Source of the DNA: Pseudotamlana agarivorans
Lineage (GTDB): Bacteria > Bacteroidota > Bacteroidia > Flavobacteriales > Flavobacteriaceae
Length of the DNA stretch: 64,000 nt
Direction: 5' to 3'
Assembly: GCF_018860245.1 (NCBI RefSeq)
Contig: NZ_JAHKPD010000018.1
Location: 515,206-579,205 of the forward strand
The notes beneath the pieces were generated by a model, which worked only from the letters and a program-made list of their open reading frames with translations, was not told the DNA's origin and ran no database searches. Of this stretch, positions 11,561-21,088 are shown piece after piece. The translations under genes and the position numbers were made by a program. Each line of letters begins with the position of its first letter. Positions within the stretch are counted from its first letter, which is position 1.

Positions 11561-12430
11561 ATGATTTTTAAAATTTTAAGACCTAAAATGGCCCTACTGT
11601 TCTTGGTGCTTTCATCTTCTATATTTGCTCAAAAAGATTTTCAAGGAAAGGCTTATTACGAATCCAAAACGACTGTTGATATGAGTAATTTTGGAGGAAG
11701 AGACATGAGTGAAGAGCGAAAGAAGGAAATGACCGCTCGCATGAAAAATGCTTTAGAAAAAACGTTTATCCTTACATTCAATCAATCTGAATCTATATAT
11801 GAGGAAGAAGAGCGTTTAGGTGCTCCAGGAGATGGCAGATCGATGCGTTTTGGCATGATAGGTGGCTCAGGTGGCAATCAATATAAAAACATTAAAACAC
11901 AGGAGATATCTCAATCTCAAGATATTTTTGGAAAACAATTTTTAATAAAAGACAGTTTGCAAACCTTTAATTGGAAAATTACTGGTGAAACCAAAACTAT
12001 TGGGAAATATATGTGTTTTAAGGCCGAAGCCATAATACCTAAAACGGGTATTGATATTCGTGATTTTAGAAGAACACCTCGTGATGGTGAAAAATCAAAT
12101 GGTTCTCAAGACACTAAAAAAGAGAATCAAAAAGAATCTGTGCAAGACCTATTAATCACAGCTTGGTATACTCCTCAAATCCCTGTAAATCTTGGGCCTG
12201 ATAAGTATTGGGGCTTACCTGGACTAATCTTAGAAATAAGTGCTGATAATACCACGATACTTTGTTCTAAGATAGTAATTAACCCTTCCGAAAAGGTAAA
12301 AATAAAAGCACCTACGAAAGGAAAAGAGGTGACGCAAGCCGAATTTGATAAAATTTCAAAAGCTAAAATGGAAGAAATGCGCGAAATGCGTAGAGATCGC
12401 GGAGGTAGAGGTGGTGGCGGACGCCGATAA
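11561..12430 (+). CDS. GLPGLI family exported protein
   Basis: A 289-residue protein with an N-terminal signal peptide (cut near residue 23, SSSIFAQ) and the family motif YWGLPGLILEIS near residue 220. GLPGLI proteins occur only in Bacteroidetes and often sit beside a TonB-receptor-like barrel gene, as here: the next gene begins 28 bases downstream. The C-terminus is basic and glycine-rich (MRRDRGGRGGGGRR). The molecular role of the family is not established; a job in the periplasm or outer envelope with the neighbouring barrel is inferred. Confidence 0.85.
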   Translation: MIFKILRPKMALLFLVLSSSIFAQKDFQGKAYYESKTTVDMSNFGGRDMSEERKKEMTARMKNALEKTFILTFNQSESIYEEEERLGAPGDGRSMRFGMIGGSGGNQYKNIKTQEISQSQDIFGKQFLIKDSLQTFNWKITGETKTIGKYMCFKAEAIIPKTGIDIRDFRRTPRDGEKSNGSQDTKKENQKESVQDLLITAWYTPQIPVNLGPDKYWGLPGLILEISADNTTILCSKIVINPSEKVKIKAPTKGKEVTQAEFDKISKAKMEEMREMRRDRGGRGGGGRR

Positions 12431-12457
12431 GAGCTAATAAAATCAAAGCATTATTTT

Positions 12458-15169
12458 ATGAGAACATGGATCTTTTTAACCTTGTTTTTAGCAGGAATTA
12501 CGGTGTCTGCTCAGGTTAAATTTGAAGGCGTTGTTAAAGACAGTGTTGGTGTGGCCTTGGAGTTGGCCAATGTTATTGCTATAAATAAAGCATCGCAAAA
12601 ACTAGAAGCTTATGGTATAACAACTCCTGAAGGTCGTTTTAGGTTAAGCCTTGAAAAAAACACCAATTATAATGTTCAGGTGAGTTATATTGGGATGAAA
12701 ACATTACAAGTAGAACTCGCAGTGATTGAAGAAGATATCACTAAAAATTTCGTCATGGCGTATGATAATACTTTAGATGAAATTGAGTTGGTTTACGAAA
12801 TGCCCGTAACTATAAAAGGAGATACCATAGTTTATAATACAGACTCTTTTACCTCAGGAACAGAACGTAAACTTGAAGATGTTTTAAATAAGTTACCCGG
12901 CGTAGAGGTTAATGATGATGGCGAAATAGAGGTAGAAGGGAAAACGGTTGGAAAGGTGATGATTGAAGGCAAGGACTTTTTTGATGGGGATTCTAAGCTT
13001 GCCACAAAAAATATCCCTGCTAATGCGATTGATAAGGTTGAGGTTTTAAAAAACTATGCTGAAATCGGACAACTTAGTGGGGTGACAAATAACCAAGATA
13101 ATATCGCGATAAATATCAAATTAAAAGAAGGTAAAAAGAATTTTTGGTTTGGAGATATTACTGGTGGGGCTGGTGTAGCTACTAATGATGGCCTATACTT
13201 ATTTCAGCCAAAGCTATTTTATTACAGTCCGAAATATAGTATCAACGTTATCGGTGATATCAATAATATAGGAGAAATAGCCTTTACAAGACGCGATTAT
13301 TTCAATTTTACGGGTGGTTTTAGGAGTCCGAGTAGAAATAGCGGAACCAATATAGACTTAGGCAGTAATAGTTTAGGGTTTTTAACGGCTCAGAATAATA
13401 GAGCTAAAGAAATAAATACCAAGTTTGGAGCAGCAAATTTTACGTATTCACCTAAAGAAACGTTAGATTTAAGTGGTTTTGCTATTTTTTCGAATAGTAA
13501 AACCGTAATGCAAGAGAATAAGGCGACACAATATACCGATCCAGGATTAGGAATTCCAGATGAACTTTCAGAAAGTAATACCGTTCAAAGAAGCGATTTA
13601 GGGATGTTAAAATTTAGCGTGGTCTACAAACCCAATACAAGCAATCAATTGGATTATGATATTTTGGCTCGAACATCAAAAGAATCACAAGAGCAGTTAT
13701 TTAAATCTTCTATTAATGGTGATGTAAACGAGTTGGAGAATGCTAACCCCTTTAGTGTTAATCAGAGTTTCAATTACTATTATACCTTAAATGATAAAAA
13801 TATTTTTGCTGTAGAAGTTCAGAATTTAATTCAAGATGAAGATCCTTTTTACAATGCTTTCATTGAAGATAAAGCCAATTATGAAGACGTGGCAGATGCC
13901 TTGGGTTTAGATGATTTTCAAACGGGATATAACGTTTCACAGGAAAAACGCGTAAAATCAAATCAAATAGATGCTAAAATTGATTATTGGAATATTTTAA
14001 ATCAAAAAAGTGACTTAAATATTACCTTAGGAACCATCTATAGCAAGCAAGATTTTAATTCCAATATTTTTCAAACTTTAGACGATGGTTCAGATCTAGA
14101 TGTAACACCTACAATTAATGATGGGTTAGGAACCAATGATATCAGCTATAGATTTAGTGATTTATATGTAGGAGCACATTACCGATTAAAAACAGGTCTT
14201 TTTACTTTTACTCCAGGTTTTTCGGCTCATGCCTATAGTTCAAAAAACGAACAGTTTAATGAAACTTACGTTGATGATTTTTTCAGGTTGTTGCCAGATT
14301 TTAACTTGATTTTACAACTAAAAAAGAGTGAGCAAATTACTTTTAATTATGCCATGCAAACCGATTTTACAGATGTAAATCAACTAGCGGAAGGTTTGGT
14401 GTTAAATAGTTATAGCTCCATTTATGCTGGAAACCCAGAATTAGAGAGTGCCTTGTCTCATAAGTTGAACTTGTCATATTTCAGTTTTAATATGTTTAAT
14501 TATACGAATGTTAGAGCTCGAATTAATTATAGTAAAACGGTAGACAGAATTAGAACAAGCTCTCAATTTGTGCCAGGTGGAGTAGTACGTGTAAGTTCAC
14601 CATTTAACTCTGGATTGGCCGATGAAAGTGCCAGTGTTAGTGGTAATTTTGAAAAAACCATAGGTAAATTTCGAACGACGTTAAGTGGGAATTTAAGTTA
14701 TAATAAATTTAATCAGTTTGTAAACAATCAAGCATCTACTAATGAAAATTATGCTCAAACTTATAGAGCTAGAGTACGTACTAATTTTAGAGAAGCACCA
14801 AATTTTGAACTCGGTTACCGTTACTCAATTCAAGATAACGATCAAGGAACAAGCAGAACTAAGTTTTATACCAATGCGCCATCAATTAATTTTGATGCGC
14901 TAATTTTAAAAGCATTTACCTTTAAAACCAATTATTCCCACAATAGATTTAGTGATGAATCAAAGACTTTAAATACCTTCGAATTCTGGGATGCTTCACT
15001 TTCTTATAGAAAAAACAAGGATAGTAAGTGGGAATATGAGTTGAAAGCAACTAATTTATTAGACACTAGATCACAAAACACAAGTAACTCTAATAATATA
15101 TCTGTAAGTGTTACAGAGTATTACATACAGCCACGATTTATAACCTTTAGATTACGCTACGATTTATAA
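12458..15169 (+). CDS. Outer-membrane beta-barrel protein with carboxypeptidase-regulatory-like N-terminus
   Basis: A 903-residue protein with a signal peptide (about 1-18), then a CarboxypepD-regulatory-like or CNA-B-like domain (about 22-100, VKDSVGVALELANVIAINKASQK), a plug-like segment (about 120-225, LEDVLNKLPGVEVNDDGEIEVEG and AIDKVEVLKNYAEIGQLSG), and a long barrel ending in YYIQPRFITFRLRYDL with a terminal Leu. This is the TonB-dependent-receptor-like group that pairs with GLPGLI proteins. No TonB box was recognised. The substrate is unknown. It is co-transcribed with the GLPGLI gene. Confidence 0.85.
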   Translation: MRTWIFLTLFLAGITVSAQVKFEGVVKDSVGVALELANVIAINKASQKLEAYGITTPEGRFRLSLEKNTNYNVQVSYIGMKTLQVELAVIEEDITKNFVMAYDNTLDEIELVYEMPVTIKGDTIVYNTDSFTSGTERKLEDVLNKLPGVEVNDDGEIEVEGKTVGKVMIEGKDFFDGDSKLATKNIPANAIDKVEVLKNYAEIGQLSGVTNNQDNIAINIKLKEGKKNFWFGDITGGAGVATNDGLYLFQPKLFYYSPKYSINVIGDINNIGEIAFTRRDYFNFTGGFRSPSRNSGTNIDLGSNSLGFLTAQNNRAKEINTKFGAANFTYSPKETLDLSGFAIFSNSKTVMQENKATQYTDPGLGIPDELSESNTVQRSDLGMLKFSVVYKPNTSNQLDYDILARTSKESQEQLFKSSINGDVNELENANPFSVNQSFNYYYTLNDKNIFAVEVQNLIQDEDPFYNAFIEDKANYEDVADALGLDDFQTGYNVSQEKRVKSNQIDAKIDYWNILNQKSDLNITLGTIYSKQDFNSNIFQTLDDGSDLDVTPTINDGLGTNDISYRFSDLYVGAHYRLKTGLFTFTPGFSAHAYSSKNEQFNETYVDDFFRLLPDFNLILQLKKSEQITFNYAMQTDFTDVNQLAEGLVLNSYSSIYAGNPELESALSHKLNLSYFSFNMFNYTNVRARINYSKTVDRIRTSSQFVPGGVVRVSSPFNSGLADESASVSGNFEKTIGKFRTTLSGNLSYNKFNQFVNNQASTNENYAQTYRARVRTNFREAPNFELGYRYSIQDNDQGTSRTKFYTNAPSINFDALILKAFTFKTNYSHNRFSDESKTLNTFEFWDASLSYRKNKDSKWEYELKATNLLDTRSQNTSNSNNISVSVTEYYIQPRFITFRLRYDL

Positions 15170-15187
15170 AAAAGTTTCACTTTTTAT

Positions 15188-15218
15188 TTTGTAGAATAAA
15201 GAAACCGTAATATATTTG
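15188..15218 (+). promoter_or_regulatory. Promoter of tRNA-Tyr
   Basis: TTTG (15188-15191), 19 bases, then TATATTTG (15211-15218) is an exact match to the Bacteroidetes primary-sigma consensus. It ends 11 bases before the mature tRNA 5' end. Confidence 0.8.
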
Positions 15219-15229
15219 CACTCGGTTTT

Positions 15230-15311
<82 letters not shown>

Positions 15312-15320
15312 CAAAATACG

Positions 15321-15354
15321 AAAAAGCAAGCTTTAATAGCTTGCTTTTTTTATT
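15321..15354 (+). terminator. Terminator after tRNA-Tyr
   Basis: AAAGCAAGC and GCTTGCTTT form a stem with a short T/A loop, followed by a run of T, nine bases after the tRNA. Confidence 0.8.
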
Positions 15355-15377
15355 TAGTCTAACATGAGATTGGTATC

Positions 15378-16529
15378 TTATTTAATATGCTTTAATAAAC
15401 GCGAGGTCTCAATGGCAGGATACCATGCAGAAACGGTAGCATCGTCTATTGAAAACACAAAGGTATAATGGTTAGATATCATGGTTCCAACATATGCTTG
15501 ATATCCAAATGTCTGGCCTGCATGGCCTAATGAGAGGTTCATGAGGTTAATAACACCTGCTCCATAGGTGATGGCATTGGGTACCATGGTGTTAAAATGA
15601 TCGTTTTTGATGCCGTTAAGCGTATTCGGATTATTAAATAGTTCGCCTTTATTCCATGCTGAAATGAAGGTTTGCATATCGTCAAGATTAGATAATATTT
15701 CTCCTGCCGAACCAGCCATGGTAAGTGGCATTAATATTGTTTTCCCTTTATAGTGCCCTTTTGGTCTTCTAGCATTTGGGAAAACAGAACCTAAATAAGT
15801 GTTTTTTAAAGCCAAAGGCATGATGATGTGTTCTTGAACATATTCTTGATAAGTTTGTTTTGAAAATTTTTCAATAATTAACCCGAGCAAAATGTAATTT
15901 ACATTACAATATGAGAATTTTGAACCAGGAATAAACATGTTTTTATCTGGATTGGCTTTAGCCATATTAATCAATTTTTCAGCAGTAAAAAGTTCGGAAG
16001 GGTCGCTGTGTAATTCAACAACTTTTTCTTCATCTTCTAAAAAATATTCGGGAAAACCTGACGTGTGATTTAAGAGATTAATTACCTTAACGGAATCGAT
16101 GTAGTTTTTGCCATCTACGATAAGTAAATCCTTATACAGGGTTTTATTTGGTAATAAAGAAGTGAGGTGGTCATCAAGTTTTAATTTCTTTTTCTCAATA
16201 AGTTGAAAGATTGAAGCAGCAGTAAACATTTTAGTGCAACTTCCAATTTCATACAAATCATTAAAATCGGTAATTTTTTCATTAGTTCTGCCATCAAAAC
16301 CACTGTAGTATGCTGTTGTGTTAGGTCCTTTAATTGTGGCTGTCATTCTACATCCATTAGTCATGGCTACTTTGGCTACTAAAGAATCCAAACCAGTTTT
16401 AGCGCTTTGTGATACTTCTAATTTTGGCGTCTCTAATGTAGGCTGAATCGCTGTTTTGGGATGATTTAAATGACTTTTACAAGAAGAAATTGTAATAAAT
16501 AATACGATTAAAAGTGTGATTTTTTTCAT
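15378..16529 (-). CDS. Serine hydrolase lipoprotein, class C beta-lactamase family
   Basis: A 383-residue protein with a lipoprotein signal (lipobox ISSC, Cys17). The fold of penicillin-binding proteins and class C beta-lactamases is indicated by the nucleophile motif SCTK (in IGSCTKMFTAASIF, about residue 92), the Tyr motif YCNVN (about 208), and LGHAGQTFGY near 340 in the place of the KTG box. Relatives act as D-aminopeptidases, esterases or peptidoglycan hydrolases, so substrate and any beta-lactam resistance cannot be claimed. It faces the periplasm, stands alone, and converges with tRNA-Tyr. Confidence 0.85.
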   Translation of the reverse strand: MKKITLLIVLFITISSCKSHLNHPKTAIQPTLETPKLEVSQSAKTGLDSLVAKVAMTNGCRMTATIKGPNTTAYYSGFDGRTNEKITDFNDLYEIGSCTKMFTAASIFQLIEKKKLKLDDHLTSLLPNKTLYKDLLIVDGKNYIDSVKVINLLNHTSGFPEYFLEDEEKVVELHSDPSELFTAEKLINMAKANPDKNMFIPGSKFSYCNVNYILLGLIIEKFSKQTYQEYVQEHIIMPLALKNTYLGSVFPNARRPKGHYKGKTILMPLTMAGSAGEILSNLDDMQTFISAWNKGELFNNPNTLNGIKNDHFNTMVPNAITYGAGVINLMNLSLGHAGQTFGYQAYVGTMISNHYTFVFSIDDATVSAWYPAIETSRLLKHIK

Positions 16530-16793
16530 GACTTTGCTTTAAAAGCTAAAAATTACTTCTTTTTTTTTAATTGTAAGGAATAATACCATTTTAACTAAAT
16601 AATATCGCATATAATTTGTTTCTTTTTCACCTATATTTCAATATAAAATAAAACCGTAGCATTGGGCTATGCTTGAATTTTCTATTTTATCTGAATAAAA
16701 AATAATTCAAATTAAAAATATGGCATTACACCGTTTAATTGGTATAATTTAAAAATAGGATATTAAGTAACATCGCGAACGCGTTGTTTGTAT
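16530..16793. other. Intergenic stretch upstream of the serine hydrolase
   Basis: Most of the 336-base gap to ribB is AT-rich with no open frame of interest. Apart from the ribB-side terminator at its right end, no repeat or clear promoter was recognised. Confidence 0.4.
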
Positions 16794-16828
16794 AAAAAAA
16801 GGTCTATAAAACTTAGTTTTATAGACCT
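16794..16828 (-). terminator. Terminator after ribB
   Basis: A perfect 13-bp stem (AGGTCTATAAAAC and GTTTTATAGACCT) with a three-base loop is followed on the minus strand by seven T. It closes the long minus-strand block from tpx to ribB. Confidence 0.88.
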
Positions 16829-16865
16829 CTAATTTATGATTGCGGTTATATCGTACTTCTATTAT

Positions 16866-18029
16866 TTAATACCCTACAGAATCTACTATTTCTAACCCAT
16901 ATCCAATAAGACCAACACGTTTACTGCGTTGTTCTGAATTTGAAATTAAACGAAGTTTATGAATGTTTAAATCGTGTAAAATTTGAGCCCCAATACCAAA
17001 ATCGCGATTATCCATTTTAATTTTAGGTGCTTTTGTGATGTTTTCTTGAGCTTGATTATCTTTTAAAAATGATAATCGTTTAAGTATATCCATGGATTGT
17101 GCTTCTTGATTTATAAAAAGAATGGCACCTTTTCCTTCGTCGTTGATTACCTTAAACATGGCGTTTAAGTCGTCATCAGCTTTATTGGTTAGTGTTCCTA
17201 AAATATCATTATTAACAAGGGTAGAATTGATTCTTGTTAGAACAGGCTCGTCGGCTTTCCATATGCCTTTGGTTAAGGCAATATGCACTTGATTATTTGT
17301 AGTTTGCTTGTAAGCTCTTAGTCTAAAACTTCCAAAACGGGTTTCTAATTGAAAATCTTCTTTTTTCTCAATTAAAGAGTCATGCTGCATGCGGTATGCT
17401 ACTAAATCTTCAATAGAAACGATTTTGATATCATGTTTTTTAGCGACTTCCATAAGTTGAGGTAGTCGTGCCATGGTACCGTCTTCATTCATAATTTCAA
17501 CAATAACACCAGCGGGTTTTAATCCTGCTAACCTTGCAAAATCTATAGCGGCTTCAGTATGTCCTGTTCGTCTTAAAACACCACCTTCTTTAGCAACTAA
17601 GGGAAAGATATGCCCAGGTCGTGCTAAATCAAATGGTTTCGTATCCTCATCAACAAGCGCCTTAACCGTTAAGGCTCTATCTGCTGCCGAAATTCCTGTT
17701 GTAACACCTTTTCCTTTTAAATCTACAGAAACCGTAAAAGCAGTCTCCATATGATCTGTATTATTACGTACCATCATGTGTAAGTCCAAATCCTTGCAAC
17801 GATTTTCTGTTAAGGGTGCACAAATTAATCCGCGACCTTGAGTAGCCATAAAATTGATGATTTCTGGTGTGATCTTTTCAGCGGCAGCTAAAAAATCCCC
17901 TTCATTTTCTCTGTTGGCATCGTCCACAACAATAATGACTTTTCCATGTCTAATATCTTCTATTGCAGAATGAATGGAATTGAGTTCGAATTTTGGAGTT
18001 GTATCTTGTGTCATAGGTTCTAATATCAT
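16866..18029 (-). CDS. ribB: 3,4-dihydroxy-2-butanone 4-phosphate synthase with inactive-looking GTP cyclohydrolase II-like domain
   Basis: A 387-residue cytoplasmic riboflavin-pathway enzyme. The N-terminal DHBP synthase domain (about 15-215) is intact: [10 protein letters not shown] at 36-45, and the [17 protein letters not shown] block. The C-terminal half (about 230-387) has the GTP cyclohydrolase II outline, including [13 protein letters not shown], but contains no cysteine at all, so the three zinc ligands of RibA are missing, and so is the EGRGIGL-type GTP motif. It should therefore make only the four-carbon unit of riboflavin, and a separate RibA is expected elsewhere. A second Met at codon 6 is a possible alternative start. 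The lptF gene ends 40 bases upstream. Confidence 0.88.
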   Translation of the reverse strand: MILEPMTQDTTPKFELNSIHSAIEDIRHGKVIIVVDDANRENEGDFLAAAEKITPEIINFMATQGRGLICAPLTENRCKDLDLHMMVRNNTDHMETAFTVSVDLKGKGVTTGISAADRALTVKALVDEDTKPFDLARPGHIFPLVAKEGGVLRRTGHTEAAIDFARLAGLKPAGVIVEIMNEDGTMARLPQLMEVAKKHDIKIVSIEDLVAYRMQHDSLIEKKEDFQLETRFGSFRLRAYKQTTNNQVHIALTKGIWKADEPVLTRINSTLVNNDILGTLTNKADDDLNAMFKVINDEGKGAILFINQEAQSMDILKRLSFLKDNQAQENITKAPKIKMDNRDFGIGAQILHDLNIHKLRLISNSEQRSKRVGLIGYGLEIVDSVGY

Positions 18030-18069
18030 GTTGCAAAGATATTGCTTATTTTACTGATTATAAATAATT

Positions 18070-20433
18070 CTACTTTAAGTATCTATTTAATCGATTTTTT
18101 AAAATTATAAACAAAATTGGGTAGGCCGGAGTGCCTATTATGGCAAGCACCAAGTCTACCTTGTTTAATTTTAAATCATTTTGTTTATAGAAATGTACGA
18201 AGTTGATAACCGATTTAATAAAATATATAATAAATAGGATAAATAAAATAATACTAAGTTGGATTGACGAAGCGGCTAAATCGGGTTGTTTATTATTTTT
18301 CAAAATAAAATATGAAATCAATAAAACTACAGAAATACTATATAAAATTAAGGCAAATTTAGAATGCTCCATATAATCTTTTATAATACCTCTAATTTTA
18401 GTAGATATAACAGGATCTTGTTTTTTAACTTCTATTAACGGGGTGTTAATTTCATCTTCATCTAAATCCTTTTTTAGCATTTTGTTTTGAATGATGTACA
18501 CGACAAAAAATAGGGGTAAACCTATTAATACATATAAAATTGAATTTGCAATAGTTTGCTTTTTTACATGTTTTTTAAAATTAGAAAAACTAATAAATGA
18601 TCGTGTAAAGGCTATGACATATATAACACCGATAATCACTCCTACGGTAAATAATATTTTCCCTGAATCTTCATACTTGTTGTTTTCCAGTATTTTACCA
18701 ATAAGAATTAAAGGCGCGCATATTATGTATAGTATTAGAGCTAATTTGGAATCTTCTACACAACTATTTTTAAGTCGTATGGTTTCCTCAAAGCGATCAT
18801 CAGAATATTCACCAGAAAATTTAAGTTGTTGTTTTGTAACCCCTCTAGAGTCTAAGATCGCTAAAGCACTGTTTTTGTACTTTATATCGTAATTGTAGAG
18901 TTTGTAATTTTTAATGATATCCATGAGCTTCGCATTATCATATGATAATAACGTGGCATGTTCTTCTGCGTTAATATCGAAAGTAGTAAGGTCTTTTTCA
19001 AAAGGTGCAATCTTAATACCGAATAATTTTTTAAGTGGTTCTAAAATACCTTGGCTCTCAAAGAGGCCTCTGTCGGCCGTAGCTCTTTTTGTTAAAAAGA
19101 TGCCTAATGGTAACATAATAAGCGTAGAAAACCAACTAGCAAGAATGGGGTGAAAACCGCCACTTTTTGCACTATTTGTTGAAAATATACCAATAAAGTG
19201 GTAGCTTAAAAACAATAAAATAGCGATAACCATAGGCAAACCAATACCACCTTTACGAATTAAAGCACCTAAAGGAGCACCAACAAAAAACAGAATAACA
19301 CAAGCAAAACCTAATGCGAATTTTTCATGTAAAGAAATGATATGTTTATTAAGCCAGGTTTCAGAGTTTTTAAGCGTTTTTTCCTTTGTTGTTAATATTT
19401 GTTGGGCACTAATTAAGGCGTTTGTCGTAATTTCTACAAGTTGCACTTTGCTTTTAGTATCATAAATATCTAAAACCTCACCAGAATAATAAATTGAATC
19501 TTTTGGAGTGGCTATTGTTCGTGCATGGTACCTTAAAAAACCAGTACGTTGATATAGGTTTTTTGAAAAAGCTTGATAATCGGTTTCACTCTTTTTTACT
19601 AAAGAATCTATGGCTTTATTTAATCCAGGAACATCGAGCATGTTGTATTTATCGGTTTGTGATTTTTCATCAAAATCAACATTATTAAGTTGCGATAAAT
19701 CGATATTCATTAGTTTTTTGTCAAAATCACTTTTAACAAAGGGTTTTTTTAATCGTGCTTTATGAGTTTTTGGTTGTACGTCATTATAATAGTGCCCATC
19801 AGTTAGTATGAGTGTGAGAACATTAGAGTCTTCCTTGCTGGTAAGTTCACCAAGCTTGGCTTTTATAACTGTAGCATTGGTTCTGCCATCTTTTCCTTTT
19901 ATGTGGATAGTAACATTATCTAGAAATTGATCGCGTTCACCATGTTTTTTATCAAACTTAATAGTGTAATCCCCCATTTCATTAAACTGGCCTTCTGCTA
20001 AAAGCATAGCGGGTTTAAGTTTGGCAATATTACGTCTTAAATTATAGGAGTTGTATTCTGCCCAAGGAATAACATTGTTAGAAAAGAAAAAAGTAACAAT
20101 ACCCAAAGCCACTATAAATATACTTAAACCCGACATCGCCCGTTGCAATGAAATACCGGTAGATTTCATTGCTGCGAATTCATAGTTTTCTGCAAAACTA
20201 CCAAAAACCATGATGGATGCTAGAAGGATTGTAAGTGGCAGCACCAGTGGTATTAGCTTAGGCATAAAGTAAAATAAGAACTTTACAATTACCATTATAT
20301 CTAAATCCTTTCCTGCTAACTCTTTGATATATAGCCAGATGGTTTGTAAAACAAAAATCATCATGAGTATTAGGAATACACTGATGAAAGTTTTGAGATA
20401 AGTTGTTAGTATGTAGCGGTCAAGTATTTTCAC
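18070..20433 (-). CDS. LptF/LptG-family LPS export permease with long C-terminal membrane extension
   Basis: A 787-residue inner-membrane protein. Residues 1-455 are a YjgP/YjgQ permease: N-terminal helices (about 15-35, 50-80, 101-122), a periplasmic beta-jellyroll (about 140-345) and three more helices (about 370-450), including the GAPLGALIRKGGIGLP motif. LptFG carries LPS from the inner membrane to the LptC/A bridge. Residues 456-560 form a linker. After it come two homologous membrane modules (about 560-655 and 689-785), each starting with SK[LF]ALILY and ending in an IIG/IGLP helix and a basic stretch. E. coli LptF has only about 366 residues. It is 9 bases from lolA. Confidence 0.85.
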   Translation of the reverse strand: MKILDRYILTTYLKTFISVFLILMMIFVLQTIWLYIKELAGKDLDIMVIVKFLFYFMPKLIPLVLPLTILLASIMVFGSFAENYEFAAMKSTGISLQRAMSGLSIFIVALGIVTFFFSNNVIPWAEYNSYNLRRNIAKLKPAMLLAEGQFNEMGDYTIKFDKKHGERDQFLDNVTIHIKGKDGRTNATVIKAKLGELTSKEDSNVLTLILTDGHYYNDVQPKTHKARLKKPFVKSDFDKKLMNIDLSQLNNVDFDEKSQTDKYNMLDVPGLNKAIDSLVKKSETDYQAFSKNLYQRTGFLRYHARTIATPKDSIYYSGEVLDIYDTKSKVQLVEITTNALISAQQILTTKEKTLKNSETWLNKHIISLHEKFALGFACVILFFVGAPLGALIRKGGIGLPMVIAILLFLSYHFIGIFSTNSAKSGGFHPILASWFSTLIMLPLGIFLTKRATADRGLFESQGILEPLKKLFGIKIAPFEKDLTTFDINAEEHATLLSYDNAKLMDIIKNYKLYNYDIKYKNSALAILDSRGVTKQQLKFSGEYSDDRFEETIRLKNSCVEDSKLALILYIICAPLILIGKILENNKYEDSGKILFTVGVIIGVIYVIAFTRSFISFSNFKKHVKKQTIANSILYVLIGLPLFFVVYIIQNKMLKKDLDEDEINTPLIEVKKQDPVISTKIRGIIKDYMEHSKFALILYSISVVLLISYFILKNNKQPDLAASSIQLSIILFILFIIYFIKSVINFVHFYKQNDLKLNKVDLVLAIIGTPAYPILFIILKNRLNRYLK

Positions 20434-20442
20434 GAGCTGAAC

Positions 20443-21078
20443 TTAGTCGAGATTATTGATATAATAATCTTCATATTTTGTTGCGTCAAAGGTAAATACG
20501 TTTTTTGATAATTGTTCATTGGTATGAAATGAATTCACCGTAAGCGTCGTTTTTGTACCGTTGTTTCCAGTTTGAATTAAATTATAAATGTGTTTTGTTT
20601 GCTCATCAATACCTAAAAGAATGTTTTTGATTTCAGAATTTGAATCAATAGGTGTTAATTTTACGTATTGAATTTTTCTACCATTAATATCTTGTTTGAT
20701 ATCGAGTTTGTAAGTATAGCCATCCTCATAAAATGAAAGCATTTTACTAGGTGTAATAGCGTCTTTGTCATTTTCAACATTTGAAGAAATAGTGACTTCT
20801 TCATCTTCAGTGCTAATACTATAAAGTTTATTTCCATCAAAAAGCTGAGTGACACCTAGAATATTTAGACGGTATTTTTCACCTTGTAATATCACATCAC
20901 CTTTAGTTTCTTGTTTTATATGTTCTGAAAGGTTTTCTAATGTGTATTTAAAATCAAGGGATATATTATCATAGTTTTTTATTTTTTTTGACACTTGGTT
21001 TAATAAATTTTCTGCATTATTTTGACTAATAGCAGTGAAGGAAAGTGCAATTAATAAAATGGTAATGAAATTTTTCAT
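20443..21078 (-). CDS. lolA: LolA-like outer-membrane lipoprotein carrier
   Basis: A 211-residue periplasmic protein with a signal peptide (about 1-18, FTAISQ). The pattern LLNQVSKKIKNYDNISLDFKY, then the strand-turn series KGDVILQGEKYRLNILGVTQLFDGNKLYSI, is the half-barrel LolA/LolB fold that carries lipoproteins to the outer membrane. Its place between ftsK and the LptF-type permease, with gaps of 10 and 9 bases, puts two envelope-transport genes in one transcript. Family assignment is good; the distinction from other LolA-like proteins rests on length and context. Confidence 0.83.
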   Translation of the reverse strand: MKNFITILLIALSFTAISQNNAENLLNQVSKKIKNYDNISLDFKYTLENLSEHIKQETKGDVILQGEKYRLNILGVTQLFDGNKLYSISTEDEEVTISSNVENDKDAITPSKMLSFYEDGYTYKLDIKQDINGRKIQYVKLTPIDSNSEIKNILLGIDEQTKHIYNLIQTGNNGTKTTLTVNSFHTNEQLSKNVFTFDATKYEDYYINNLD

Positions 21079-21088
21079 AGTATAAAAT

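Noticed and set aside
15378-16529. Serine hydrolase as a beta-lactam resistance gene
   Set aside because: SxxK and YxN are present, but the third motif is HAG rather than KTG, and many members of this family are peptidases or esterases.
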